A stretch of 64,000 nt of DNA from Chlorops oryzae (taxonomy: Eukaryota; Arthropoda; Insecta; Diptera; Chloropidae). Made by a program: the position numbers and the translations under genes. The stretch covers positions 19,673,571 through 19,737,570 of the forward strand of contig CM035806.1 of the NCBI GenBank assembly GCA_020466095.1, read 5' to 3'. This document shows positions 24,601 through 35,840 of this stretch, piece after piece (the first letter of the stretch is position 1; every line of letters begins with the position of its first letter). The notes below the pieces were generated by a model that ran no database searches, was not told the origin of the DNA, and saw only the letters and a list, made by a program, of their open reading frames with translations.

Positions 24601-26166
24601 ACAAGTAAGGGTGTTATAGTCAGGCGAGCCTGACAATAAAATACCCGACACAAACACACATGGTCAAATAATTTTTAATATCAGGAGTTGTTTAAGGCCA
24701 TTAGGGGCCCCATATACCGACTTTTATTGAATTTCTTTATGAAAACCGCCCTTTTGCCACGCCCACTTTCCCCATTTTTTGGTTTTCTAATCGGAGGCCT
24801 TAATATACGTTCAAATTCTAAGTTTCAGTAAAATATCTCAAAAAATCCGGTTTTGGGGCAGTTTTGAGATTTTTGTGACAGACCCTAGTACTGGAGGTAC
24901 CCTTAAGGGGGGAGTACACTTTGATTTTTCAAAAAAATGTATTTTTTTTTTTTTGGCTTAAAATGTTCCTTGGGATGTATACTTTAATTTAGAAAAGACT
25001 CCAAGTCCGCCAGAATATTCCTTACCGCTTTACGAAGCGATTTCCTAAAACATGTACCGGCGCGCTGAGAGAGCAATTTTATCTTTAAACGCGTTTATCT
25101 CGAAACGGGGCTTTTCAAACTGGCGTGGGAAATAACTCTAACCAGTTATTATTAAATTTGGATATCGCCTAGGTTTTCTTGTTTAGAATTAAATTCTGCT
25201 TAGAAATACGTATCCACATTTTCGATTTTGTCAAAAATGGATTTTTAATCCACGATTTTGTAAGCATTTTTAGGGTTAAAAAATGGACTTTTTTTCCTAA
25301 GGCCACAACTTTTGAAAACAATTAATTTAAAAAAAATCGGAATACGTATTTCTAACCCGAATTTCATTACTTATCAGGATTTTGTTCGATTTATGTTCCA
25401 GGATCACATGGGAAGGAGTATTTTCTCACGCCGTTTTCCGACTTCCGCGCGAGGACGCCCGCGCGACCTGGTGCACCGGCCACGGGGGGACGCCAATCGA
25501 GTTCAAAAAAATACAAATTGTAGTTCGAAGGATGAGTAATAAATGGGTTATAACATATTTGCCCTCCCTGAGTGTTTTATTGCTTAAAAAAATTAACGAA
25601 AATGCCTTACTTTTTGGACGTTCAAAGTGTACTCCCCCCATAATAATGCACCTATCAAAAAATTTTTTTTGGAGGATTTTTATGGCTACAAAGGAAGCAT
25701 AACTGCCAAATTTGAAATTCGGGTGTAGGAGGCAATTTGTGAAAAACGCCCTTCGGCCACGCCCAAGCCCACTTTTCCAATTTTTTGAAATTGAATAAAT
25801 TGACTTCAAATATGTTCAACTATCAAGTTTCATCAAAATATCTTGAAGGACTTCGATCTTAGAGCAGTTTTTGTGATTTTCGTAACAGACCCTAGTACTG
25901 GAGGTACCCCTAAAAATGGTCCGATCGGGTCCATTCTCTAACTTAGTCTTACTCATGTCCCCGTGAGCACGCATATGAAATTTTGTCAAGATAGCTAAAC
26001 TCCTTCGATAAGATAACTGTATACAGACGGACATGGCTAAATCGAATCTCCTGGTGACGCTGATCATTTCTATATATATTTTGTATAGTCTATCTCAACT
26101 GGTTCTGGGTGTTACACACAACCACACAAACGCAATATACCCTCGACACAGAGTGTGTCGGGTATA
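24601..26166 (+). repeat. Dispersed fly repeat family, copy 2, with nested MITE
   Basis: Begins CAAGTAAGGGTGTTATAGTC, immediately followed by a hairpin GTCAGGCGAGCCTGAC. It ends with a second hairpin CGACACAGAGTGTGTCG and GGTATAAAAA. ATACCCGACAC near the start is inverted near the end, so the termini are partly complementary. Two internal modules repeat CACGCCC(A)...GACCCTAGTACTGGAGGTACC. The first module is interrupted by the element at 24907-25639. Confidence 0.8.
24907..25639. mobile_element. 733-bp MITE nested in the dispersed repeat
   Basis: Perfect 18-bp inverted ends GGGGGGAGTACACTTTGA. The interior is unusually GC-rich around 25430-25500 compared with its surroundings. Flanks read TTAA and ATAATAA, so a TAA target is possible. 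The open frames at 25312-25809 overlap on both strands and are not supported as genes. Confidence 0.8.
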
Positions 26167-28080
26167 AAAACGCTTTTTAAAAGTGGTTACATCAGAATAT
26201 GCAGAATATGCATTCTTTGAGATACGCAGAGGGAAATAAAAAAATAATAAATTAAGAGCAAAATGCCTAACTGAAATTCTAAGACATGGAAACGGAGTTC
26301 AAAGAATTTTTACCTCGAAGAAAATTTTTTAAACATTGCATGTCTTAGAATTTTTTTGTTCAAAATTTCTAATAAAAAATTTGTAATTTTTTTTTTATTA
26401 AAAAAATTTTTTTTTTTCATCAACAAAATTGCTTTGGCGTAAACATTTCAATTTGGTTAAATCATAAAATTCCATTGCGAGTTATTTACTTGTGGTTGTA
26501 TTCAAATGACCAACCAACCACATCCTTTGCCGCATGAATCATTTTAATCAATTAAAGATGAATCTATGTATATTTGTATGTGTATGGCTGTGTGTGTGTG
26601 TGTGTGTGTCTGCAGCTTCTTCCCAGCAGCGAAAGTGCATACAAGAAAATCCTTCGAGTAATCCCAAAAAAATTACAAGTAGGTACTCCAGTCTAATTTG
26701 CTTTTGCATGTGATGAACTGTAATTTTTAACATTATGGTGGCATTGGAAGACCACTACTCGCTATTTAGGTACAAAAGGGAGTACTCCTGGGTATATTCT
26801 TTACCTCGAAAGGGGGTTGGTTGATTTTATTTTCTTAAAATTTTTTTTTTTTATTAAAATTTTGACTTCAAAATGTATTTATTTCACGGTATTGCTAAGA
26901 TCTAATAATATGTATGTTAATAATAAAAAAATGAGTCCATTTCCTCAATTGTTCACCAAGCGTACGCTGCTTTTGTGCCACATTTAAATTCTCTTCTTCT
27001 TCTCCTCTTTGCCTCTCATCATTCAAAGTAAGTGTTCATTAATGAACGAACTCATCCACCTTCGATCTGAAAGGGAGTAAAATTTACTATAATCGCCTTT
27101 CAAATGTGAATCTGTCTTAATGTGAGTACTCCGGTACGGAGTATTCCAAGAGTACTCGCTTTTGGGTTAATTACCTACTCGCATTTACGCTGCTGGCTTG
27201 ATTGGGTGAATAAGAACCCTGCAGTAACTTTGAAAATGGATTGCTTAACGTGACTACTCACTGCACCATAAATAAATGAACTAGTTGAAATGTAGATAGA
27301 GACTGTGGGCATTAGAAGTAGAAAATAAATAGATACAAGAAGGGTTGGTGCATTTCTATCGACATTGTCAACAGTATGTTTACGTTTTTAATGTTCAGCA
27401 GAAATTTGCTGGTAGCACTATTATTCAGGGCTACCAAACATCAAATTGGTCGTACAGTTTCTAGTATTTGAATGGTCATTGCGTCACTAGTTGATTTCGT
27501 TGGACAACATAATGTTAATTGTCAATAGACGATAGGCATTGCAGCATGGATAGAATGTGACTGGTTAATTTAACATGAAAACGGGGTTAAAGCTACTTTT
27601 AAGCCACTCTCATTTCCAGCAGGGAATTGTGATGCTGAATGAATTCGAAAGAAATGGAAACGAATGCATGCGAAACTCTTCGTTAGCCTATTAAGTATTC
27701 GGATGAACACCTCTCGGTCGGAGGAACGGATTGCGATTATTGTGTGTGCACTCAGCTTGAAGATGTTGAGCACAAATTTTAAAGGTCATTGCTAATGATC
27801 TGAGCCATTCAAGCATGTGGAAAATTAATGTTTGGCACATGCATATGTGGATGTTTATGTAGGTATGTATATACATACATACTCCCATTTACGTGTGAAT
27901 GTATTCATCTGTTCAGTGATGAATTGTTTTCGACAGTCTTTCCCTTCCGATGCCGTCAATCGCAGACTTATGTATATTTCCAACAATTATATTATTTACA
28001 TATATGTATTCAATGAATTTTCAGAATATAAAAGTGATTAAACTAAGTATAGCTACAATATAGGTACCAAGAACATATTA
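26167..28080. other. Gene-free stretch
   Basis: Contains a (TG)n of about 22 bp at 26588-26610 and A/T runs. Short frames are chance. No transposon end was identified. Confidence 0.45.
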
Positions 28081-28230
28081 GGTCTTATGGTCCAACCTTC
28101 GTGCAGGCCACGTAAACGTATTCCACCCTCCCAGATTGATCCAAATCCGATCATTTACCGGTGGAAATTTGGTGGGGTCCGCGGATGCACGAAGCCCTTG
28201 GACCATATAAGATTCCCCCTGCGGGAGTAC
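28081..28230. repeat. Inverted repeat of about 150 bp
   Basis: TCTTATGGTCCAACCTTCGTGCA-type left arm (28083 onward) is mirrored by a right arm containing TGCACGAAG and TTGGACCATATAAGA. It could be a short MITE; no target duplication was established. Confidence 0.5.
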
Positions 28231-28460
28231 AACTAAGTTAGGTACTTCCAGAGAACTAAGTGAAAGAGCAACCAAAATGTATACCCCTAGGTTTTCTTAC
28301 ATTGAAGGTGTACGATTGTCACATGCGCCACCATGGAATGCGCGTATGATTTTCCCAAACGACATTTTGTCCCATTGATTTTAATTTCTCCAAACAAAAA
28401 AAAATCATTCGAAAAGATACATACATAAGTACATACATACATATGTAGGGAAACTGTAAA

Positions 28461-28717
28461 GGGCAAAATATTTAAATTCAACACCCAAAAGTATGCATAT
28501 GTTTATTAAATTATTAAAATATTCATTATTGTAAATGCATGTATGTCCATTTAAACATATATCGAGCAAGGGTTTTGGCAATTGTACGGATGTCCTTAAA
28601 GCCTTAATTAAGCTCCCTCAGTAAAGGCTTAAAAGTATGAAAATTGCTTTTTAAAAAAACAAATTCAAACGCATACCTTTAGGCAATGAATTTAAATTTG
28701 CGTACGTTCTGTTGCCC
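28461..28717. mobile_element. 257-bp MITE, GGGCAACA/AAAGTATGCAT family
   Basis: Left GGGCAAAATATTTAAATTCA with CAAAAGTATGCAT inside; right arm inverted, ending in ...CTGTTGCCC. Related copies are at 46415-46674 and, in pieces, in 62221-62760. Confidence 0.7.
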
Positions 28718-29593
28718 CACATTAGTAAGTATATCCTGTATAAACGGAGCAATTATTGTGCTTGAAACATTTTTGGCAAAAGTGTGTATCCTTTTTTGTT
28801 CCAACGATTTTGGCTTCCTTGGCTTTGCCAGCAAAAGGTTTCGCATTTTGTCGCCCAGCATTGAAGCTGATTGACAGAGGCATCACAAAAAAGAAACAAA
28901 AACGAACAGAATCTCCAGATGAAAGTTGATTAATAAAATCAAGCAAGTATTGAAGGCACCTACAAAAAAAAAAAACAAAAAAAAAAAAAATCCAAAGGCA
29001 TGCCTTTTCCGAACATCTTTGAATGTGAAAGTTTCCATTTTTGGTTTTCTTTTTCAGCCCAAAATCATCATGATGTTCCATTGAGACGAATCGTCTTCAA
29101 TAATAAAAGTACTCAGCCATAAAATTTCGTTAAATTGAAGTCCATTGGCCATGGTTTTTGGGCATACCCGATCCGACCGTTCGATTTCTGCTTCATTTGA
29201 TGAAAACTACCACTTTTAACTTGAGTACGTTTTAATGAACGGATGGGACTGACGGACCGTCGAAACGCCATACCGATCGAAAGAAACTCAGTCGGTTCTT
29301 TCTACCGAAAGATTTCGTATTTATTTTCTCATTTTAATATTCATTAGACGGTCCGCAGGCGGCAATCTTTCTAGCATAATTTTCTTCGAAAAAATAAGAA
29401 ACAAAAATTTCATTTAAATTACCTTTTCTTCTGCTTCGTCTTTCTTCTTTCTTTCTTTCTTTTAACAAAATAAAACTGCACAAAGTTAAGGCAGCACGTT
29501 CGTACGTAAAGTAGGTTATTTTGCGAGTGAAGCTGAAGAACCCTCCGGAAAGCGCAAGAGCATAAATGCTTATTCGCTTCCATGGGACCGCCG
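28718..29593. other. Gene-free stretch
   Basis: Poly-A tracts at 28965-28990 and a short TTTC repeat at 29445-29460. No supported coding region. Confidence 0.45.
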
Positions 29594-31440
29594 CACAGTG
29601 GGGCCGCTCCATATATTTTTTGGAAAAAAAAATAGAAGGAGAGGTCGTAGAGCATTGAAACACTTCTGTGGGCTGAGTTAAGATATTTTGAAAAAATCTT
29701 GGAAATCCGCTCACTGCCACACCCACCTCCCATATAAGTGCACAAGTCAAAATTTTTATTTTTAGACCTAGGGACTTGAAATTTGAGACAATTCTAAATT
29801 CAGTTCTCCTCCAAAAAAAAGCTCAAAATATTGGGGCTGCCACGCCTACTTTGGGTTTAACGCCCATCGAAAGTTGGATTTTTTACATGTTTTTACTTCC
29901 TATCTAGCATTATATGGAATTTTCACATAAATTCAAAAATTTTAATTTTTTCCAAGAGCTTAAATATTGGCTGTCTCCATTCAAAACAAGATAATACCAT
30001 CAACAGCCTTCCGCGAACGATATTAGCCTTCGAAATCACCGAAAATATCTCATAAATGCATTCCGCTTTTCTAGTAAAGCATCCCAAGTTAAAGTGTGTC
30101 ATAGAAAGAAATTGATGTTAAATATGTTTTTGTTTACATTGAAATGTTATTAAATTTCGTAACGCCTACATATTCGTAAACAAAAACAATGTTTCATTTA
30201 TAAATCGTTCCATGTTTTAATTACGTAAGACCTAAAAGTATGCCCCATTTTTTGTCTTATTGAGCATTTGTATGGAATATTGCTGTGACTTTTGAAATTC
30301 AAATCGATGTTATTTAAGGTGAGATGACACTACGTGTGCAATGCACGAATATTTGCTCACTGACGTCATAAACATTGCACACGTAATGAAATCGACGAAT
30401 AATTTGTTTGCTCAAAATAATTCTTACAATATTTTACAAATAAAATGTGTGCGTTGCACGCGTAATGTAATCAACCCAAATTTCAACTGCACAAACATTT
30501 TGAAAAAATATGTACACGTGAAACTGTTTCCTCATACAGTACAATCTGCTGAACATTTGTTTTTTTGTGTGAGGTTAGAACACAGTTTAGGCAAATGCTA
30601 AAATACTGTCATTACTTATAGTTTTAGAGATTTCGATTCTCTTAAATGTCTCTGAAATCTCTAAAGTTGGACATTATTTTCATTGCAATCTTTTAAAAAC
30701 GAAACCTAGTAACATTGCGCAATCAACATGTGTGATTTGTCCATATTTTGTGCGAGAAAATGTTATGTGTGCAATTATTTTTCAGATGTATCACACATTT
30801 TTTGAGCAATTATGTGTGCATTGCACACGTAGTGTAATACCCTGAGCAAATAAATGTGCTTCAAATTTTATTTGTTTCAGATGTGTCACACATTTTTTTG
30901 AGCAATTATATGTGAATTGCACACGTAGTGTCATCTCACCTTTACAGAAAAGGTATTAGAAGGTGAATTTTTCTATTTAGATTGAAAGTATAGACACGAA
31001 CCTTCCATTTGTATAAAGTAAGAGGGCTAAGCAAGGCAAAGCACATAAAGTTTTTTTTCCAACAAAAAATGAGAAGTTGATATTTTTAACTCTAATTTCT
31101 GGCAAATTATAATAATTATTCTACTTTTCCAATTTTAATAATTTTTTTCTACATGAAAGAGTAATTGCTATATTTCCACAAAAAAAAAAAAAAATAAAAC
31201 AAAGGCAATAGCTTTGGATTTTCACATAAAAAATGTTCTCTATTTGGACTACAATTTTAATCTGAAATTTAATGAAAAACATTCCCTTGACTTTTGTTAG
31301 TTTTTTTGTAATAAAAAAATTCAATTTTCATATAAAAGAATGTTGAATTCCTCATATCCATTCTTTACAAAAGTAAATCATTAAAATTTTGAAATTCAAA
31401 AGTTGAAATATCCTATTTTTTCCACTGATGCCCCACTGTG
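29594..31440. mobile_element. Transib-like non-autonomous transposon (1847 bp)
   Basis: Both ends read CACAGTGGGGC inward, and a perfect 5-bp target duplication CGCCG flanks the element (29589-29593 and 31441-31445). A CACWRTG heptamer end and a short GC-rich 5-bp target are hallmarks of Transib transposons, relatives of the RAG system. At the left an A-run (GGAAAAAAAAATAG) begins 23 nt after the heptamer; at the right the matching GGAAAAAATAG run begins 12 nt after it. No transposase frame is visible, so the copy would need a partner. A 625-bp MITE is nested at 30317-30941. A shorter relative is at 35488-35744. Confidence 0.75.
30317..30941. mobile_element. 625-bp MITE with TTA target (PIF/Harbinger-like)
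   Basis: Inverted ends AGGTGAGATGACACTACGTG and its complement, flanked by TTA (30314-30316, 30942-30944). Inner copies of the word GTGTGCATTGCACACGTAGT occur at about 30373, 30445 and 30810, so the element is built from repeated palindromic modules. The 86-codon frame at 30341-30601 lies wholly inside and begins in the terminal repeat, so it is not a host gene. Confidence 0.8.
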
Positions 31441-32346
31441 CGCCGTCGGATATGTGTGCGAGTTTTTTTTGTTTTTTTTTTTTTTTTTGTACATTTTTAT
31501 TTATTTTTATTTTCTTATTTTTAATTTTCAATAAATGTCATCCAAGCCAGTAACGCCGATAGCTTTAGAGAAGCGATGTAGGGCGGTTATGCGATTCATA
31601 CTTTAAGAACAAAGGTTCTGCTTTCTCCGCCGCATGCAGAAATCACATTGACCAGCCTCCATGGATATTTCTTCCAAGTCAGTCCAGTGGCGTAGCGAGA
31701 CATTACGGCGCCCGGGGTACGATGGGGGCACAATGCAGGAAATGCCGCCCGCTTCAACCGGCCTCAATAAAAATACCTTCATAAAAATTGAAATATCATT
31801 TGGCCCCCCTCACTACGGAACTGAGTCAGTCATCCAAGCCGATTGAGTTAAATCGAAAAGGGCGAGACGCGGATTTCAAATTTTTTTCCCTTCATAAAGT
31901 TGTTTTTGTTTTTTTCTGTTTTTTGCCCTAGAAGGAGAGAGGTTTTTAGGTTTAGTCATATAAAATGTTGAATTAATTTCATATTTTCTTTGTGATTCGG
32001 TATTCTCAAATATTATTTTAACGGGCAATATCCTGCCAGTCAAGCCAAAGGAAAGGGAGTGACGGAATCATTTACAAAAGAGCCATTAACAATTAAAAAA
32101 AAAAAGGAAATAATTTTGTCAATGTTTGGAAAATAAGTAAGCGCCCTCATTGAAAAATTCCGGCATCCATATCGATTAAAAATAAGCAACGAAAGAAAAA
32201 TAGGAATTTTAATCGTACCCGAATCCCGTTAAAGTTGAAAAAATTTGATTGACATAAGGCGAAGAATTTTTCAATTCGCAAAGGGAAAAGGCCTTTAGAT
32301 TTATTCGTTCGCTCAAATTCGGGATTTTTTTCCCTTTTTTTTTATT
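31441..32346. other. Gene-free stretch with a solitary hAT-like end
   Basis: CAGTGGCGTAGCGAGAC at 31685-31701 matches the terminal repeat of the element at 50413-50672, but no inverted partner was found nearby. The rest is AT-rich without recognised content. Confidence 0.4.
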
Positions 32347-32442
32347 CCCAGCAAACATTTTGATTCCGAAATGAGTCGTTTATGAATCCTTATTCGGAGT
32401 GTGAGCCCCCCTCATAATGAGCTCATTACGGAGTAGAAAATC

Positions 32443-33313
32443 TTTTTTTTTTTAAACTTTGATTCTCTTTACTGGATCTTCCTTTGGGTGGGAACTAACA
32501 GTAGGTAATTATTCGAATCTTAATTCTTAAATATAACTTAACTATTTATACAGAGATATACATACATAAATAGTGTTTTTTTTTAATTCCAACGGGCCTC
32601 TATTTGAGAAACTGGGCTGCTGAGGACTTATTACTGTTAAGCCGCATCCGTTGGTAGGATGATTCTTGATCATGCACGAGCGAGGTGCGTCAAGCTTAGT
32701 GAATGCTTGGTTGGATAAGCGTACGGCGCGCACGAGCGAGGTGCGTAAAATTGATTGGCTGGAACGGCTACTCTGATGGTAGTTAGGAGCATTGAGCGTT
32801 AAGCGTGCACGAGCGAAGTGCCTCAATCTGTATGATTCCTTAATTGGCCAAACGTCTGACATGCACGACCGAGGTGCAGATAACAGAGTATCGGTGTTAT
32901 GTTTCCAAAATAATAGAAGCGGACGGAAGGTCCTTTCTTCTTAACCGTGTTCGACGTGTTGTACTGTTAAGGCCTCTTGCCAGCTGATTCGAGTGATTCC
33001 TTAGTTTCTCATTGTAGGATGATTTCAGGCGAACGATTTCGTCCTTAACAAGTGGGACTTGCAGATCGCGGTGAATGCTTTCATTACGGATGTACCATGG
33101 AGCACCTGTAATGATTCTGAGAATTTTCGATTGAGCTCTTTGAATTATTTCTATAGAGGATGCGCAGGCATTTCCCCACAACTGAATGCCATATTGATCA
33201 GATTGGCTTTAATACACTTTTATATAATAGAACTTTATACTCCATATTAAGAGTGGAGCGATAGTTAATTAGGCAGTGAATTTTTGATGCTTTAAGTTTC
33301 AGGTTGGTACAAA
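32443..33313 (-). pseudogene. 5'-truncated Jockey-clade non-LTR retrotransposon
   Basis: On the minus strand, 33250-32897 encodes the C-terminal tail of a reverse-transcriptase polyprotein: VLLYKSVLKPI, then YGIQLWGNA, IEIIQRAQSKILRIITGAPW, YIRNESIHRDL. This sequence order (KPIW-YGIQLWG, QRxQxK.LR.I..APWY) is typical of Jockey-clade elements. It is dead: the expected Trp codon after KPI is TGA, and one extra base shifts the frame before YGI. A 3' untranslated region follows, ending in an A-tail seen as the T-run at 32443-32453. The 5' end is truncated near 33313, as usual for such insertions. It lies inside the MITE at 32347-33697. Confidence 0.88.
32674..32877. repeat. Four copies of GCACGAGCGAGGTGC in the retrotransposon 3' UTR
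   Basis: Copies at 32674-32688, 32730-32744, 32807-32821 (GAAGTGC variant) and 32863-32877 (GACC variant). Each has short complementary ends GCAC...GTGC. Spacing from start to start is 56, 77 and 56 nt. Confidence 0.85.
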
Positions 33314-33697
33314 ATGAAAATGTTTCCCTTCTTGCGAAGGTGGTCGTCCTATATGAGTCCGAAATCGTATACCGAAGAAGCCCATATTGGAGTCAAATAT
33401 GACTCTTATTTATGAGCTTAAAAAGACCAAAAAATTTTGTATATTTTTTTATTTTTATTTATAAATATAATATATATATAAATACTAGGCCTGTTCACGA
33501 CACCTTGGTATCGTGACAAAAGTGCAAGACTTTTCGATTCAAGTTGTTGTTGGAAGCTTAAATAATTTTAAGCCTATTATATTTTATTTTTTATAAGAAA
33601 AATTAATTAAATTAAATATTTTATTTTCCTTATTTTCTTCACAATTCAGACTCAATTCGGACTCATATTTCTGAGCACTCCGAATATGTTTGCTGTG

Positions 33698-34350
33698 TTA
33701 TTATATACACAAATGTGTCCTTTAAATGGGTGTAAGCGTGCGTCCGATGCGTCTGGATGTGTATGAATTGGTCAACTGGGGAATGAGCGCTTTCAATCGG
33801 ATAAATCTGAAATCGAAGTTTTTCACCAATCCCTTCAATTTTTCAATATATTTTTAGCTACTGATTCTTTAAGTTTTTTTTTTTTTTTTTAATTTCTGTG
33901 TGACAATTTGAATGGGAAATATTACATTTTTCGGAAGAATTATTTCCCTGAATGGGGTATCCGAGTTTCACTGTTATTTTTTGTTTTTTTTGTATTTTTG
34001 TTTTTCTGTTTGTTTTTTGTTTTTTTGTTTTTTTAAAATTTTTTTTTTGTTAACAATGAAAATATAATGAATTGGAATGTTAATTTCTATTGAGTTTAGA
34101 TAATAAAGGCATTCAATTTATACGCCATCTCGAAATTGGATATGAAAATATGAAACCAATTGTAAAGTGCCTTTTCTGCCAAGCTGTTAATCACTCCAAT
34201 TGAAGCCAAAGCGAAATTTCGCCAATATGAAGCTTACGAATTTATTTTGGGGCTTAGAAACTGATTCTGAATCGGTTCTTAGTCCTGTTTGTGGTGAGAG
34301 TAATGCGTTAAAACAATCTCGAATCGGGAAATTTTTTCGTAAATCAATTA
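33698..34350. other. Gene-free AT-rich stretch
   Basis: Dominated by T-runs (33872-33890, 33977-34050). Nothing recognised. Confidence 0.5.
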
Positions 34351-34593
34351 CCAGGCCTCGGATTTTGTTGACTTTAAAAAATTTAAAGCATACTTTATGG
34401 AGTATAAATTTTGTTCAACTCACAAAAAGTTAAGATTAAAATCGATTTTTAACTTCAATATGCATTTCTTTGAAGATAGAATAGCGCTTTTAAGTTCAAC
34501 TTCGCTAAACTAATTCGCAAAATTTCTGTAAGAAGTTTTCTTGCCCCATAAAGTATGCTTTAAATATATAAAAGTCAACAAAATCCGAGCCCA
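34351..34593. mobile_element. hAT-type MITE (243 bp)
   Basis: Ends CCAGGCCTCGGATTTTGTTG and, inverted, CAACAAAATCCGAGCCCA, flanked by ATCAATTA and GTCAATTA (7 of 8 identical). Same family as 4930, 51854, 57909 and 63656, in inverted orientation. Confidence 0.8.
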
Positions 34594-35257
34594 GTCAATT
34601 ATATTAGCCAGCTGCGATGCCATACATGCCAATTAGTCACAAATGAAACAAATTAAAGTAAGCTCTCGGAAAACCTAATCGATAAGACCCGATATTAAAG
34701 CATTATGTGCTAAGCTGTTCCTTCTTTTTGAACCCAAAAAGCCATAAATTAATGCTACAAGCTCATACATGTTTATAAACATAGCAAACATGAGAAACTT
34801 ATTTGGTAGTTTTTCTCTCGAAAGTTGTATAAAAATCTCCGATACCTCGCCGGAGGATACAAACGAAAAAGAATTCGCTTTTGTTTATGTGTGTGTGTGT
34901 GTGTGTGTTGTGCATTGAGTGTTTACGAAAATCTTGCAAAGCTCAGCGAGAAAATATGGAATTACTTACTCTTGCAAGCTCAAAAAAGTTAATTAAAAAC
35001 GAACTTTTTAAGGCTTTCCATGAGGGCAACAATTCGATTAACTTTTTTCAACTATTAACTTTTGTGAGACTTAACTTTTCCGGGAGTTTACTGTTTATAA
35101 AACTTAGAACCAAGCGCACTAGAATAATTCTTCCAGAGAAGGGTAACGAGAATTAGAGAGCCTCATAAATTCTGGCTGAAAGAGGAGTTTTTACATAAAT
35201 GATCTTTTGCCTTTCTGTTTATTAAAACTCCCACATTTTATACATTTGTAAGTAGTA
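34594..35257. other. Gene-free stretch
   Basis: Contains a (TG)n at 34889-34909. No supported gene; the 91-codon frame starting in the TG repeat has no signature. Confidence 0.45.
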
Positions 35258-35357
35258 CAGTATTCCCCGGATATATGCACCCCGGATATAAGTATTCCCC
35301 GCTTATAAGCACTACTTTTCCTGCATTTTGCACGGTGCTTATATCCGGGGAATATTG
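35258..35357. mobile_element. 100-bp MITE with TA target
   Basis: Ends CAGTATTCCCCGGATATATG and, inverted, CTTATATCCGGGGAATATTG, flanked by TA. The short CAGT-type end with TA target fits the Tc1/mariner/pogo group. Confidence 0.8.
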
Positions 35358-35369
35358 TAATAAAAAATG

Positions 35370-35840
35370 GGTAAATTAAACCCATTCTCCGAATCTTTCT
35401 GGAGCATTTCCGCGAACTGAATGCCGAATTACAACAAATTAACGCTACTCCTTCCACAAGAAAACTGTAGACAAACTGAGACAGACGCACTGTGGACAAA
35501 AATCAGAAATTTTATAGTGACCAAACCAATGAAATTGGGTACTTTTGTAAAGGAAACACTTTAAATAGTATAAATCCAGAATAAAATTAAAAAAAAAAAA
35601 TTCGTATTAATGGGCATGGAACATATTTATTTTAAGTATTTTTCAAAATTTCTTTATTACATGAAGAAACGTCCATGCCGAATTTCATTGCTTTGCAACT
35701 CCTTCTATTTTTGGCCACGAAATGTGTGGAGTCGAACCACTGTGCGACGGATCGAATGACAAAACAGGCATATCGAATCTCCTCATCGATGGAGTATTCC
35801 AATTCACCCAGGACACAAAGTGCACCTGGATTTTTCCAAT
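35370..35840 (+). repeat. Dispersed fly repeat family, partial copy 3
   Basis: CTACTCCTTCCACAAG, AAAACTGTAGACAAACTGAG and CGAATCTCCTCATCGATGG align with the 3' halves of the copies at 13571 and 24601. It is split by the Transib-like element at 35488-35744. Confidence 0.65.
35488..35744. mobile_element. Short Transib-like element (257 bp)
   Basis: Starts CACTGTGG, and on the minus strand the other end starts CACAGTGG. Flanks are AGACG and CGACG (4 of 5 alike); the uninterrupted site in the 13571 repeat reads AGACAGACGG. Its right end shares AAAAATAGAAGGAG and GCAATGAAA-like words with the left end of 29594-31440. Its left end shares TACTTTTGTAAAG with that element's right end. It is therefore an internally deleted, inverted relative. 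The 66-codon frame at 35675-35875 runs out of it and is not supported. Confidence 0.65.

Larger units (their letters stand above)
32347..33697. mobile_element. CCCAGCAAACAT-family MITE interrupted by a retrotransposon
   Basis: Outer arms match the element at 42466-42914 in reverse orientation: CCCAGCAAACATTTTGATTC at the left, and a right end reading CACAGCAAACATATTCGG on the minus strand. Shared inner words include ATGAATCCTTATTCGGA and ATATGAGTCCGAAATCGTAT. TTATT flanks both sides. About 870 bp (32443-33313) of the 1351 bp is a later Jockey-type insertion. Confidence 0.75.

Noticed and set aside
30341..30601. 86-codon frame
   Set aside because: Begins in a MITE terminal repeat and lies fully inside the element.
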